Shown: piece by piece, positions 22,726 through 31,316 of the stretch | How the letters are laid out: each line of letters opens with the position of its first letter | Numbering within the stretch: the stretch's first letter is position 1 | Source of the DNA: an uncultured cyanobacterium | GTDB taxonomy: Bacteria > Cyanobacteriota > Cyanobacteriia > Cyanobacteriales > FACHB-T130 | Direction of reading: 5' to 3' | Assembly (NCBI GenBank): GCA_936920195.1 | Contig: CAKZHE010000244.1 | Location: 1-36,101, forward strand | DNA: 36,101 bases | The notes under the pieces: generated by a model | What the model was told of the DNA's origin: nothing | Databases searched by the model: none | Seen by the model: only the letters and a program-made list of their open reading frames with translations | Position numbers and translations under genes: made by a program

Positions 22726-25067
22726 TTGGCCGATCGGGGGAATGGAGAGGTTTTTAATTGTTTTTGTTGTTGAGAATGATAAGTAGCGATCGCACTACTA
22801 CCCAGAACTAAAGCGATCGCACCGGGAATTAGGGGAACCCAAGCCCCGTGGAGAAATAACGCCCAACAAATCCCATATAAACTGCTAGTTACCACTCCAC
22901 CAATTAAGACTAAATATAAAAGCGATCGCACCCGCCAAGCAATAACTGCACCTACCACAGACCAACCCCACACCCATAATATATCACCCCACAGAGGCCA
23001 AGCCCAAATTATAGGCCGTCCATTTAATACCGCACTGAGAATATGGCTAACTACTTGTGCATGAAAGATTACTCCGGGGATTTCTTGTTGAAATCCCGAA
23101 CCGTAGGGAGTGCGGAAAGCAGTCGCCACACTGGGAGCCGTCACCCCAATTAAAATAATTCGGTCTTTGACAATATTAGCATTAATTTCATTATTTAATA
23201 TTTGTTTTAGCGTCACTGTATCAGCTAATTTCAGGGGCGAATTAGGCGAACGGTAATTAATTAGTATTTGATGCCCTGAAGAGTCAATATTTTGATACCC
23301 ACCAGTGTGATTTTCCCAAGGATTAAAGATTACTTGACCTAGTTTTAAATGCCCTTGTTTAGTTTCTTCCGGTTTAATTCCCTCCTTTTCTAGATATAGC
23401 AGTGCTAGTTTGAGTGCAAAAGCCTGGGATGAAGGACAACGAGATTGCGGATAGGGGTCTAGAAATAAAATCGAACGTCGAAAAGTTCCATCTAAAAAAT
23501 TGTCCGCCAAAATATTGCTAAAACCTATTTGCTGAGGGGGAATTTCTGGCGGAGGAGCAACGCTGGCATCGCTATTTTTGACATCGCCGACAAAACAAGT
23601 CCCAATAATTTGCGGATTTTGTTGCAAGCGAGTAGCCAATTGTTTTTCTTGGGGATTGACAGGGAAATCGCGCAGCAGAGATAAACCAATGGCTCTGGGT
23701 TGATAGGATGCCAGTTTATTGAGGACTAAATTTAAGGCTTTGTCAGATAGAGAACCTTTTCTATCTTGTTGTTCTGGTAGTTGTAAATCTGGTTCAGTAA
23801 TGGTGACAATCAGCAGACGATTGTCGGGAAATTCCTGGGGACGCGATCGCATTAATTGATCATAACTTTGCAATTCCACTGGCTGCAACCATCCCCCATA
23901 CCGCACCCCCATCACTAAGCTAGTTACTGCCAAACTAGCCAGCAAAACTTGTCGCCAACCTTGCCAACTTACTTTAGGATGCTGATTGAGTAAATCTGCC
24001 CAAGTCACAGGTAATTCCGCTGGATTTTGGCAAATAGTTGGCAACCAAGTTGCACAAGGTAAATCGCTTTCTAAACCTTGCAATCTTTCCCGCGCTTCCC
24101 GCACGGCTACATAAAATGATTTGCCACTGGCAAAGCTAGATAGAAAATATTTCAGAAAACTGTGAGCAACCCGATCGGGAACTAGATCCCGCATCACAAT
24201 CATTTGGGGAATTTGGGTATCATCTAGCTGCCAAGATAATCCTAAACCATCACAGGAATTAAAAATTGCTAGCTTTAAACCATTTTCTACCGCTTTTCTG
24301 AGGCCAAACCACAAATCATTAATTGCTAAACTTTCCTGGGGATTAATATAAATTTTCCCGGTTTCCCCTTCCGTTTCGCTATGTCCCGCAAAAAAGATAA
24401 TATCCCAAGGTTGCTCCCACAATTGGTTGTTAATTTCTTGCCGTTTTGGTTCTACTAAAAAGACTGTTTCTGCTCCCGGTAAACTTTCTAGCAACCGTCT
24501 GTCTTCAGCAATATTTATGCCCTCACTATGACCTAAAATAGCTAAAATTCTAATCTTGGTTTTGGGATGGACAGAAATGAACTTTTTAGTTTTAGCAAAA
24601 TTGGTATAGCTGAGGGCAATTTCCGCCTTGGGGTAGCGTTCAATAAAATCCCAAAGATGCCAAGGCAACTTTTGTAAATGATTGTTTTCAGTCCGAATTA
24701 GTACCCGAATATTTTCGTCCCTAGCCAATTCTTCCCGCAAGCGTTTGTCAATCGGACGAAAGCCATCCGCATTCAGCCAGGTAGTTAAGCGATCGCCTAA
24801 TACTTGGGCTGAACTAGAACATTCTACAATGGCATTATTCACCGAACCATCGTAAATGATTTTTCCCGGTTTCAGGCGAGCCGGAGCCGCAATCCGATGA
24901 TAGGTTTCTTGCCAATTGGTTAAGGCATCTGCTAATTCTGGAAACGGTGGTAGTTGCCCCCGCACTTCAATTTCGGGTTGTTTGCCCTCAAAACTAATTT
25001 CTAGCGTGACTCGAAACCCCTGCTGTTCGAGATTGCCGTCTAGCTTCAAAACTACTAATCTATTCAT
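22722..25067 (-). CDS. CHAT-CHASE2 membrane protein
   Basis: This 781-aa protein has an N-terminal CHAT caspase-like domain (about 75-345) with His229 in FFAGHSETEG and Cys272 in IFNSCDG. One membrane helix follows at about 373-390. The CHASE2 sensor domain (about 395-665) starts at YDQLMRSRPQEFPDNRLLIV and has GIVFHAQ-like features (IPGVIFHAQVVSHIL). Three more hydrophobic helices lie at the C-terminus. CHASE2 is normally an extracytoplasmic sensor in signalling proteins, so the CHAT domain should face the cytoplasm. It is the third gene of the sigma-DUF1822-CHASE2-DUF928 operon. Confidence 0.92.
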   Translation of the reverse strand: MNRLVVLKLDGNLEQQGFRVTLEISFEGKQPEIEVRGQLPPFPELADALTNWQETYHRIAAPARLKPGKIIYDGSVNNAIVECSSSAQVLGDRLTTWLNADGFRPIDKRLREELARDENIRVLIRTENNHLQKLPWHLWDFIERYPKAEIALSYTNFAKTKKFISVHPKTKIRILAILGHSEGINIAEDRRLLESLPGAETVFLVEPKRQEINNQLWEQPWDIIFFAGHSETEGETGKIYINPQESLAINDLWFGLRKAVENGLKLAIFNSCDGLGLSWQLDDTQIPQMIVMRDLVPDRVAHSFLKYFLSSFASGKSFYVAVREARERLQGLESDLPCATWLPTICQNPAELPVTWADLLNQHPKVSWQGWRQVLLASLAVTSLVMGVRYGGWLQPVELQSYDQLMRSRPQEFPDNRLLIVTITEPDLQLPEQQDRKGSLSDKALNLVLNKLASYQPRAIGLSLLRDFPVNPQEKQLATRLQQNPQIIGTCFVGDVKNSDASVAPPPEIPPQQIGFSNILADNFLDGTFRRSILFLDPYPQSRCPSSQAFALKLALLYLEKEGIKPEETKQGHLKLGQVIFNPWENHTGGYQNIDSSGHQILINYRSPNSPLKLADTVTLKQILNNEINANIVKDRIILIGVTAPSVATAFRTPYGSGFQQEIPGVIFHAQVVSHILSAVLNGRPIIWAWPLWGDILWVWGWSVVGAVIAWRVRSLLYLVLIGGVVTSSLYGICWALFLHGAWVPLIPGAIALVLGSSAIATYHSQQQKQLKTSPFPRSAK

Positions 25068-25085
25068 GAGCTATTCAGAGGGTAA

Positions 25086-26012
25086 TTAAAGTAAAAATGC
25101 TTCAGTAATGCTGACATCTCCCAAGGCTACTTTAACACTAAATGTTTCGCCAGATTCGCCAGTAAACTGCAATTGAATATTCTTAGTAGTTCTAGCCTGA
25201 GCTTGCATCACTGCTTCGCCGTCTTCATCCAGTACCATCAACTGTAAATCTTGGGGCAAATACTCTTGCCCCCCTGTCGGATAAACTTCGACACAAATAT
25301 CCATTTCTGGTTTAGTCATCGGCTTCAACCCTACACACAAAGCAACGTTTTCTCCGGCTCTTTCCAAATTTATTTGTTTGCCCCGCTGAATGGTATTATC
25401 GCCTCTAGTCAACGTGGTTTTATTTCTAAAGTTAAAGGCTAATTCAGCGTGTTGTGGCTCCAAGAGCGATTCTACAGCCTGCCAGCCAACTTCAAAAATG
25501 TTATCTAGCCAACCCGCAAGATTAATCATGGATTTGGGTTGAAATGTGCTGAGGTGTTCCAGGAAGTCTTCTAGGGGTAGTAGTTGATTAATTGCTAAGG
25601 TTTTGGTTTTCACTTCGGGGACAAATCCTAACACCGTTCCCTGTTGTAAAGATTGATCTAATTTTACTGCTACATAGCCAATTCTATCTGACCAAAACTC
25701 CGGGGGGAAATTGACTGTATCCTCATCAGCTAAAACTGGACGACATTCGATTTTCCCTAATCCATTGATTTCTAAATCAGCGAGATTCATTAGGGATGCG
25801 ATCGCCGGATTATAACTATAGCTTTTTTGCCAGTTAGTGCCAATGCCCATACATTCCAGGTAAAACTTGACCGCATATATCGCCAAATAATTCAAGTACG
25901 CTTGTTCGGCTTTTTCCGGGCTATTTTGCAGGCGCGAATTTTTTTGAGCTAGTCCCCGAATTTCCCTAGTGAATGGCACGGTAAACAAGTAACAATCGGT
26001 AAGGTAGTTCAT
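25086..26012 (-). CDS. DUF1822 family protein
   Basis: This 308-aa protein matches DUF1822, a family seen almost only in cyanobacteria: AYLNYLAIYAVKFYLECMGI, IGYVAVKLDQSL, LGFVPEV and the C-terminal CVEVYPTGGQEYLPQDLQL. There is no signal peptide or membrane helix, so it is probably cytoplasmic. Its function is unknown. It sits 18 bases upstream of the CHAT-CHASE2 gene and 29 bases downstream of the sigma factor gene. The conserved linkage suggests it works with the CHASE2 protein (inference). Confidence 0.9.
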   Translation of the reverse strand: MNYLTDCYLFTVPFTREIRGLAQKNSRLQNSPEKAEQAYLNYLAIYAVKFYLECMGIGTNWQKSYSYNPAIASLMNLADLEINGLGKIECRPVLADEDTVNFPPEFWSDRIGYVAVKLDQSLQQGTVLGFVPEVKTKTLAINQLLPLEDFLEHLSTFQPKSMINLAGWLDNIFEVGWQAVESLLEPQHAELAFNFRNKTTLTRGDNTIQRGKQINLERAGENVALCVGLKPMTKPEMDICVEVYPTGGQEYLPQDLQLMVLDEDGEAVMQAQARTTKNIQLQFTGESGETFSVKVALGDVSITEAFLL

Positions 26013-26041
26013 AGCTAAAGATTGGTGGTGAAGTGGAATAA

Positions 26042-26635
26042 TTAATTGGCTAGATACTCTCGGAATTTGGGCGCAAATTTTTTGAGACTGCGCTGGTAAA
26101 AACTACTTAAGGTTGAGATGCTAATGTTGAACTCTTTGGAAATCTCTTCCCAAGATATATCGGCTAGATATCGGAGAGCCAAGGCTTGAAAACTAGCTTC
26201 TGGGCATCCTTTGACGCAGGCTTTTTGAAAAATGTCATCCGGATCTTCTTCTAGATATGTTTTAATCTCCTCAATTTCAGAAAAATTATCCAAGATCCCT
26301 TCATCTATGGGGATTGTGATTTTCTTTTGCCGTTCATTAATAACATCAATAAACCGCTTGCTGACTAGAAAATTCACCCAAGCAATTACTTTGCCCCGTT
26401 CCGGTTTGTAGTCATCTATCTTTTGGCAGATTTGCATGAATACTTTTTGGAGTGCTTCGGCATAAATATCCGCATAAACATCGGGGTGAAAGCTACTATA
26501 GGGACGGTATAGCTGACCAGATTTCTGAATGGTACTAATCAGTTTGGTGAGAGCTTTTTGACGTTCCTTAGTGGCAGGTGGGTGTTTTTGAGCTTCTAGG
26601 GCTAGTTGTAGTAGTTGCCAATCGAGATCGTTCAT
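26042..26635 (-). CDS. Sigma-70 family (ECF-like) RNA polymerase sigma factor
   Basis: This 197-aa protein has a region-2-like segment (YAEALQKVFMQICQKIDDYK, then GKVIAWVNFLVSKRFIDVIN) and region 4 with a helix-turn-helix (FQALALRYLADISWEEISKE, then ISISTLSSFYQRSLKKF). No anti-sigma factor is recognised nearby. It is the first gene of the operon with DUF1822, CHAT-CHASE2 and DUF928, so it may direct expression of this operon and of the TPS-CHAT pair opposite. A small palindrome GTTCGT-CAGC-ACGAAC at 26720-26735 lies upstream. Confidence 0.88.
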   Translation of the reverse strand: MNDLDWQLLQLALEAQKHPPATKERQKALTKLISTIQKSGQLYRPYSSFHPDVYADIYAEALQKVFMQICQKIDDYKPERGKVIAWVNFLVSKRFIDVINERQKKITIPIDEGILDNFSEIEEIKTYLEEDPDDIFQKACVKGCPEASFQALALRYLADISWEEISKEFNISISTLSSFYQRSLKKFAPKFREYLAN

Positions 26636-27239
26636 TGCTTGATTGCCAAAGCCGGATCAATTGATTTGGGATGGGATTGACTCAAGCCCCTGGATGGGAA
26701 GCCTGTTACTGATTTGAGCGTTCGTCAGCACGAACTTCTATTTCTTTCTCCTATGGAGAATGCCTAAAATATGCGTTCTGAACTTTTTTGACAAAATTTG
26801 ATGGCGATCGCCAGTTTTCCTAGAGCTTATCCCAATTTCACCAACCACTGCTACCCATAGACGATCCCTTTTTCAGGTAGGGGGATCAACCCACTGTAGC
26901 CAGAATAAATGAAATTGGTATTACACCAGATTCTAACGATATCCGCCCATTCTACCATTGACTGCTATATGTAAGAACAACATTTGTGTCGAATTCTAGC
27001 GCACTTTTCTAGATTTATAAAATCAGATCCTCCTAAATCGCCCCCTTTAAACTGCTTCCTAGCCAGTAGGGTGCGTATAGCCATGCCGAAGGCTATACGC
27101 ACCCTACTACTGGTGAGGAATCTCTTATTTTACAAGGGTTTCAGACTAGATTGTAAAGTTCTATAAAGAAGTTAGTTATTTTTGCGTAAAACATATTGCC
27201 CTTGCCAGATAACAATACAGAGCAATCAATATAGCGATT
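26636..27239. other. 604-bp intergenic region upstream of the sigma operon
   Basis: I see no credible gene here. It contains the palindrome GTTCGTCAGCACGAAC (26720-26735), possibly an operator or start of the sigma-operon leader, a plus-strand TTGACA at 26789, and dispersed palindromic repeat D at 27066-27107. The rest has no recognisable structure. Confidence 0.6.
27066..27107. repeat. Dispersed palindromic repeat D, copy 1
   Basis: GTAGGGTGCGTATAGCC (27066-27082) is perfectly inverted at 27091-27107 around an 8-base loop. A diverged copy lies at 34844-34887. The arms extend a few bases further outward imperfectly (CCAGTAG/CTACTGG). Confidence 0.9.
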
Positions 27240-27482
27240 ATGGTGCTAATTCGCGGTCTAGTTCGAGAAATACTTACTACGGGCTACCTGACAGTAGCCG
27301 CCGAAGAACAGTTACGGCAACTACTAGCAGCCAAAAAGTACGACTTGGATGACTTCAGAGCTTTTAAAACTCTAGAGCAAACCGCCATCCGGGGGCGCAT
27401 CCACCAAGAATCTCGCCCCTTGCGGAAAGCAGGGCTGTTTCATTCTGAGTTAAAAAATTTGGCAGGTGGGGAGATGGGGTGA
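27240..27482 (+). CDS. Small conserved cyanobacterial protein
   Basis: This 80-aa protein (VREILTTGYLTVAAEEQLRQ, LLAAKKYDLDDFRAFKTLEQ, then GRIHQESR) resembles a family of small soluble proteins common in cyanobacteria and of unknown function. The last residues (AGGEMG) and the stop are encoded by a G-rich tandem repeat, so the native end may have been altered. There is no clear operon partner; the gap to the next gene contains repeats. Confidence 0.75.
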   Translation: MVLIRGLVREILTTGYLTVAAEEQLRQLLAAKKYDLDDFRAFKTLEQTAIRGRIHQESRPLRKAGLFHSELKNLAGGEMG

Positions 27483-27507
27483 TGGGGAGGTGGGGTGATG
27501 GGGCGAT
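27463..27507. repeat. G-rich tandem repeat
   Basis: Units of GGTGGGG(A)GATGGGGTGAT recur two to three times. A similar short stretch is at 6226-6250 upstream of rpsB. The repeat provides the stop codon of the 80-aa protein. Confidence 0.8.
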
Positions 27508-27550
27508 GCGAGACTGTCAGAACTTCCGCAACGCCTCTCCTACTGGGCTG

Positions 27551-27637
27551 GGACTTACGCAACACCTCTATTAGTAGGGTGTGTTAGCGCAGCGTAACGC
27601 ACCATAAACGCTATATACAGAGCAACTGCGTAAGTCC
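27551..27637. mobile_element. MITE with GGACTTACGCA terminal inverted repeats, copy 2
   Basis: GGACTTACGCA (27551-27561) is perfectly inverted at 27627-27637. The 87-bp element carries palindromic repeat C (27573-27603) in its core, unlike copy 1 at 13288-13382, which carries repeat B. It lies 7 bases beyond the stop of the PEP-CTERM gene. Confidence 0.85.
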
Positions 27638-27644
27638 TGTTATT

Positions 27645-29360
27645 TTAGTTTTGTGGCGCAACTGTTTTTTTCCCGCGACGCTGAAAAACCCAGCCCGAAC
27701 CTAAAATTCCAAAAGTCAATAAACTCAAAATTGAAGATGATTCGGGAATAGTAGTTGTACCGGGGTTAGGATCGGGAGAACAAGGATCGGTAGTGGTATT
27801 ATCAAAAACTTCGATTTGATATTCTCCTGGCAAACGTTCAGGAATAAAAAACTGATAGGACGGAGTAGAATTGCCAGTGTTGGGTACACATTGGGAACTA
27901 GAAGAGGTAGCAAAACTCACAGGCACGCTCTCAGCAACAACGGAATCCAAGGAATCTACAGCAGCTAATCTCATCGCACTAATTGGACTGCTAGCCGAAA
28001 ATGAACTAGAATCCGCAAAAGAAGCCAAGGCAAAAGTTGATGCCGGACTAGAGAAGATAGTAGTACCAGAAAGATTGATAGATGCCCCTGGCATTTCATT
28101 GATAAAACCTGAAGATGTAAAGCCGAGCCTGCGCCCTAATGGGTCAGTAATCAGAAAATTAGCAGAATTCAATAAGCCTTGGAATGGATTATCAGAATAT
28201 AAATGAGAATCACTATCTGCAAAAAATTCTTGCAGACCTGGAGAGAGGATATTGCTGATGAATAGATAAGGATGCAATGGGTCTTCTTCTCTAGGCTGGG
28301 CAGCAAATTCAACTCCAGTAGTTGTAAATCCTCGAGAGCCATTTACCCCAGCATTCTCAGCCGCCCACTCAATTATTCCCGCATCTGAAAATAGTCCTTC
28401 TCCACCTTTCTGCATATCCGGTAACACTACAATATCATTCGCCAGTTCTGCTCTCACATCCAAATATCCCGCCCCCAATTGAGTTTCGATATTTGCTGCC
28501 ATTGCTTGAGCAATTTCTGGGGCAAGGGCAACAAAATTGGAGTGGGAAACGGGCGATGAATCTGGGATTTGCGATTGATACAGATAGGAACCTAAAGAAT
28601 GCTGTGCTTGCACTCCATCAATTGCTGATATTGTTTGATAGGTTTGAGTTAGCGGGTCCCAATAGTCCCCTGGGGCATAAGCTCGACTAGATTCATAAAT
28701 TTTGTTGTTATAAAATAGCCCAACTCGATTGCTGGTAGTATTATCATTTCCTAGCACAATGAATCCATTGCCTATAGGGGGCGAAGTAATACTGTCATCT
28801 TGCAGATATATTAACCCATCACCAATATTTACTTGACTGTTAAATTGAAAATTTCCTATCCAATTTTGGTCATCAGACCCAACTACAAAATCAATGGTAG
28901 AACCTACTTGCACATTGGTACTGAAATCGTATTTTCCCAAACCTGTATTTCCAATCGTAGATTGCAATAGTTGACTTTCTCCATTAATTAAAATCTGATT
29001 TTTCAAGGTACTACCCACACTGGTAGTAGTAATTTGCGGAAATAGTGCTGAAATGTTTACGTCTCCATTAAAGTTGCTGACCCATCTCCGAACTAGAGAG
29101 GTGCTAGAATCAATACCATTAAAGTATCCGCCGTTGGCATCTAGTCCGCCTCCAGATGTTTGCCAGCTACCACTGCTAAAATTTAGGGGGTTAAATCCAC
29201 TACCGTCATCGTAGCCATAAAACCATCCCCCCAACCCTTGAGTTGTCGAAAATTGCGTGCTTGAATCTGTCAGGGTAAGGGCTTGGGCAGAGTTGAAAAT
29301 TCCCCCCAAGCTCACTGCTATCGTGGTCAATCCAATTAATGCAGTTCTTAATCCAAACAT
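27645..29360 (-). CDS. PEP-CTERM-anchored exported protein
   Basis: I choose the ATG at 29360 (MFGLRTALIGLTTIAV), preceded by GTGAGG, giving 571 aa with a signal peptide ending near AQA. The body begins with a beta-rich module (QGLGGWFYGYDDGSGFNPLN on) and has two more extracellular-looking segments of unknown function. The C-terminus has the PEP-CTERM pattern: PESSSILSLLTFGILGSG followed by the basic FQRRGKK. Such proteins are processed by an exosortase and displayed outside the cell. No exosortase gene is in the window. It is divergent from the AIM24 cluster. Confidence 0.85.
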   Translation of the reverse strand: MFGLRTALIGLTTIAVSLGGIFNSAQALTLTDSSTQFSTTQGLGGWFYGYDDGSGFNPLNFSSGSWQTSGGGLDANGGYFNGIDSSTSLVRRWVSNFNGDVNISALFPQITTTSVGSTLKNQILINGESQLLQSTIGNTGLGKYDFSTNVQVGSTIDFVVGSDDQNWIGNFQFNSQVNIGDGLIYLQDDSITSPPIGNGFIVLGNDNTTSNRVGLFYNNKIYESSRAYAPGDYWDPLTQTYQTISAIDGVQAQHSLGSYLYQSQIPDSSPVSHSNFVALAPEIAQAMAANIETQLGAGYLDVRAELANDIVVLPDMQKGGEGLFSDAGIIEWAAENAGVNGSRGFTTTGVEFAAQPREEDPLHPYLFISNILSPGLQEFFADSDSHLYSDNPFQGLLNSANFLITDPLGRRLGFTSSGFINEMPGASINLSGTTIFSSPASTFALASFADSSSFSASSPISAMRLAAVDSLDSVVAESVPVSFATSSSSQCVPNTGNSTPSYQFFIPERLPGEYQIEVFDNTTTDPCSPDPNPGTTTIPESSSILSLLTFGILGSGWVFQRRGKKTVAPQN

Positions 29361-29936
29361 GATTTGATACCTCACAATTTGTTCGCGATAATTTATTGGC
29401 ACGCGGAAGCAGAGGCAACAATTTGCTGCACCATGAATCGGTTTTATTGGCATGGCAAAAAATATCCATTAGCCACGAATTTTTAATGGCATCGCTGGCT
29501 AAATCAATGATTTTTTGTTTTCTGCTTCCTACCTATTCTTCTGAGCTAAAAGAAGTTTTTGTGCAGGAGGATATCAAGCTTTAAGACAAATTCATAATTG
29601 CTTTGTTATTTAAAGTTATTGCTTATATTTGCAAAATTTCGCTGCCAGATGCAGAAATATCCAGTTTAAGTAGATACACTTATCGATGGGCTGATGGATA
29701 GTTTGAGCAATGCTTAGAAAATATCAAGGGTTGCTAGTCAACCGAAATTACACGGAACTTATGGGTTTTTAGGCTAAATTTTATGAGATCTATGATTTAA
29801 GTGCAAAAAAATATCGAGGGCGATCGCACGATTGCGGCTCAAATATAAAAATATTTCCCAAGAAAATTGAGCCATCCATTGCCAAATCCATCTCCTGATT
29901 GTAAATTTGAGGCATTGGCTTACAGGAGGATGCCCA
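29361..29936. other. 576-bp divergent intergenic region
   Basis: The region lies between the PEP-CTERM gene and the first AIM24 gene and should hold both promoters. Apart from a HIP1 site near 29820 and A+T-rich sequence I see no hairpin, repeat or credible small gene. Confidence 0.6.
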
Positions 29937-30602
29937 GTGAAATATGAAATTCGTTATAAACCAGCTTTTGCCGCTATCTTTATCAGCCTTAGTCCTGGAG
30001 AAAGCATAATTGCTGAATCAGGAGCAATGCTGAGTATGGATGCCCAGTTGTCTCTGAAAACCAGTTTTTCTGGTGGCTTTTTCTCCGGGTTACTAAAAAA
30101 GTTTTTTGGCGGTGAATCCTTATTTGTCAATACCTATACCAATAATACTAACCAACCTTTACAATTAGTATTGACGCAATCTGCCATTGGAGATATTAGC
30201 AATATCGATCTCCTCGGTGGTAAAGAAATTTGTTTTCAACCCGGTGCTTATATCGCCCATACTCCAGGGGTAAAAATTGGGATTGAGTGGGCAGGAATTA
30301 CTAGCTGGCTGGCAGGAGAAGGATTATTTAAACTAAAATTGAGCGGTGAAGGGCGGGTATTTTTTGGGGCCTATGGGGGCTTAACTCAAAAACGCATTAA
30401 TGGGGAATTTATCGTAGATACTGGTCACTTAATTGCCTACGAACCAGGATTAAAAATGAAACTGGGATTACCAGGAGGTTTAATTGGTTCTGTGACCTCT
30501 GGCGAAGGATTAGTTAATCGGATTTCTGGACAAGGGGATATTTATTTACAGTCGCGCAGTATTGATGGTTTGGTTAATTATTTGCGTCCAAAATTTTTCT
30601 AA
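29937..30602 (+). CDS. AIM24 family protein, paralogue 1
   Basis: I choose the GTG at 29937 because AGGAGGA lies 6 bases upstream, giving 221 aa (VKYEIRYKPAFAAIFISLSP). AIM24/TIGR00266 proteins are trimeric-looking beta-barrel-like proteins of uncertain role; the yeast mitochondrial member affects inner-membrane architecture. Family marks are LSPGESIIAESGAMLSM, FFGGESLFVNTY, WLAGEGLFKLKLSGEG, FIVDTGHLIAYE and TSGEGLVNRISGQG. It is first of three tandem paralogues. Confidence 0.9.
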   Translation: MKYEIRYKPAFAAIFISLSPGESIIAESGAMLSMDAQLSLKTSFSGGFFSGLLKKFFGGESLFVNTYTNNTNQPLQLVLTQSAIGDISNIDLLGGKEICFQPGAYIAHTPGVKIGIEWAGITSWLAGEGLFKLKLSGEGRVFFGAYGGLTQKRINGEFIVDTGHLIAYEPGLKMKLGLPGGLIGSVTSGEGLVNRISGQGDIYLQSRSIDGLVNYLRPKFF

Positions 30603-30635
30603 ACATCTAGGCAGTGGAGGAGAGAAAGCAATTAA

Positions 30636-31316
30636 ATGAAAGTAGAACTTTTGCACCAACCAGACAGCGCGATCGCCCGGATTAATCTTAATGCTGGCGA
30701 AGAAATTATTGCTGAAGCGGGGACAATGATTGCCATGAGTGGTTTCATCAATGTTAGTACCACTTTAAGGCAAGGGAAAGGCGGCGGCATTCTAGGTGGA
30801 TTTAAGCGAATGTTAGGCGGTGAATCTTTATTTTTGAGCGTTTTTCGTTCGCCTACTGCCAACGGTGAAATTTACTTAGCGCCTAAGTTGATAGGAGATA
30901 TTTTAACCTATCAACTGACTCCCACAGGTTTAGTTGTTCAAGCCAGTTCCTATCTAGCTGGCTCCAATGGGGTTGATATTGACTTAGGATTTCAAGGGTT
31001 TAAATCTTTGTTTTCAGGGGAATCAGTTTTTTGGCTAGATATCAGTGGTACTGGGACTTTGTTGCTGGCTTCCTTTGGCGCAATTTACGAAATTGAAGTT
31101 AATGGCGAATATATAGTAGATACTGGTCATATTGTCGCCTTTGAAAAAAGCCTCAAATTTGAAATTACCAAACCTGGCTCTAGTTGGATTGGAGCCTTTT
31201 TAGGGGGTGAAGGCTTAGTTTGTCGCTTCAAAGGACAAGGAAAGTTGTTTTGTCAAACCCACAATCCCGGAGCTTTTGGGCAATTGGTGGGTTCTAAGTT
31301 ACCTGCTAAAAGTTAA
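30636..31316 (+). CDS. AIM24 family protein, paralogue 2
   Basis: This 226-aa member has the same blocks: LNAGEEIIAEAGTMIAMSG, MLGGESLFLSVF, FQGFKSLFSGESVFWLDISG, EYIVDTGHIVAFE and LGGEGLVCRFKGQGKLFCQ. A GGAGGAG sequence precedes it at a rather long distance. Its stop overlaps the start of paralogue 3 (TAATG), so translation of the two is probably coupled. Confidence 0.92.
   Translation: MKVELLHQPDSAIARINLNAGEEIIAEAGTMIAMSGFINVSTTLRQGKGGGILGGFKRMLGGESLFLSVFRSPTANGEIYLAPKLIGDILTYQLTPTGLVVQASSYLAGSNGVDIDLGFQGFKSLFSGESVFWLDISGTGTLLLASFGAIYEIEVNGEYIVDTGHIVAFEKSLKFEITKPGSSWIGAFLGGEGLVCRFKGQGKLFCQTHNPGAFGQLVGSKLPAKS

Noticed and set aside
26780-26830. TTGACA-like promoter on the plus strand
   Set aside because: No convincing -10 at the right spacing and no gene for another 400 bases downstream.
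27871-28206. 111-aa open frame antisense to the PEP-CTERM gene
   Set aside because: The composition mirrors the Ser/Thr-rich codons of the real gene on the other strand, and no ribosome site or family is seen.
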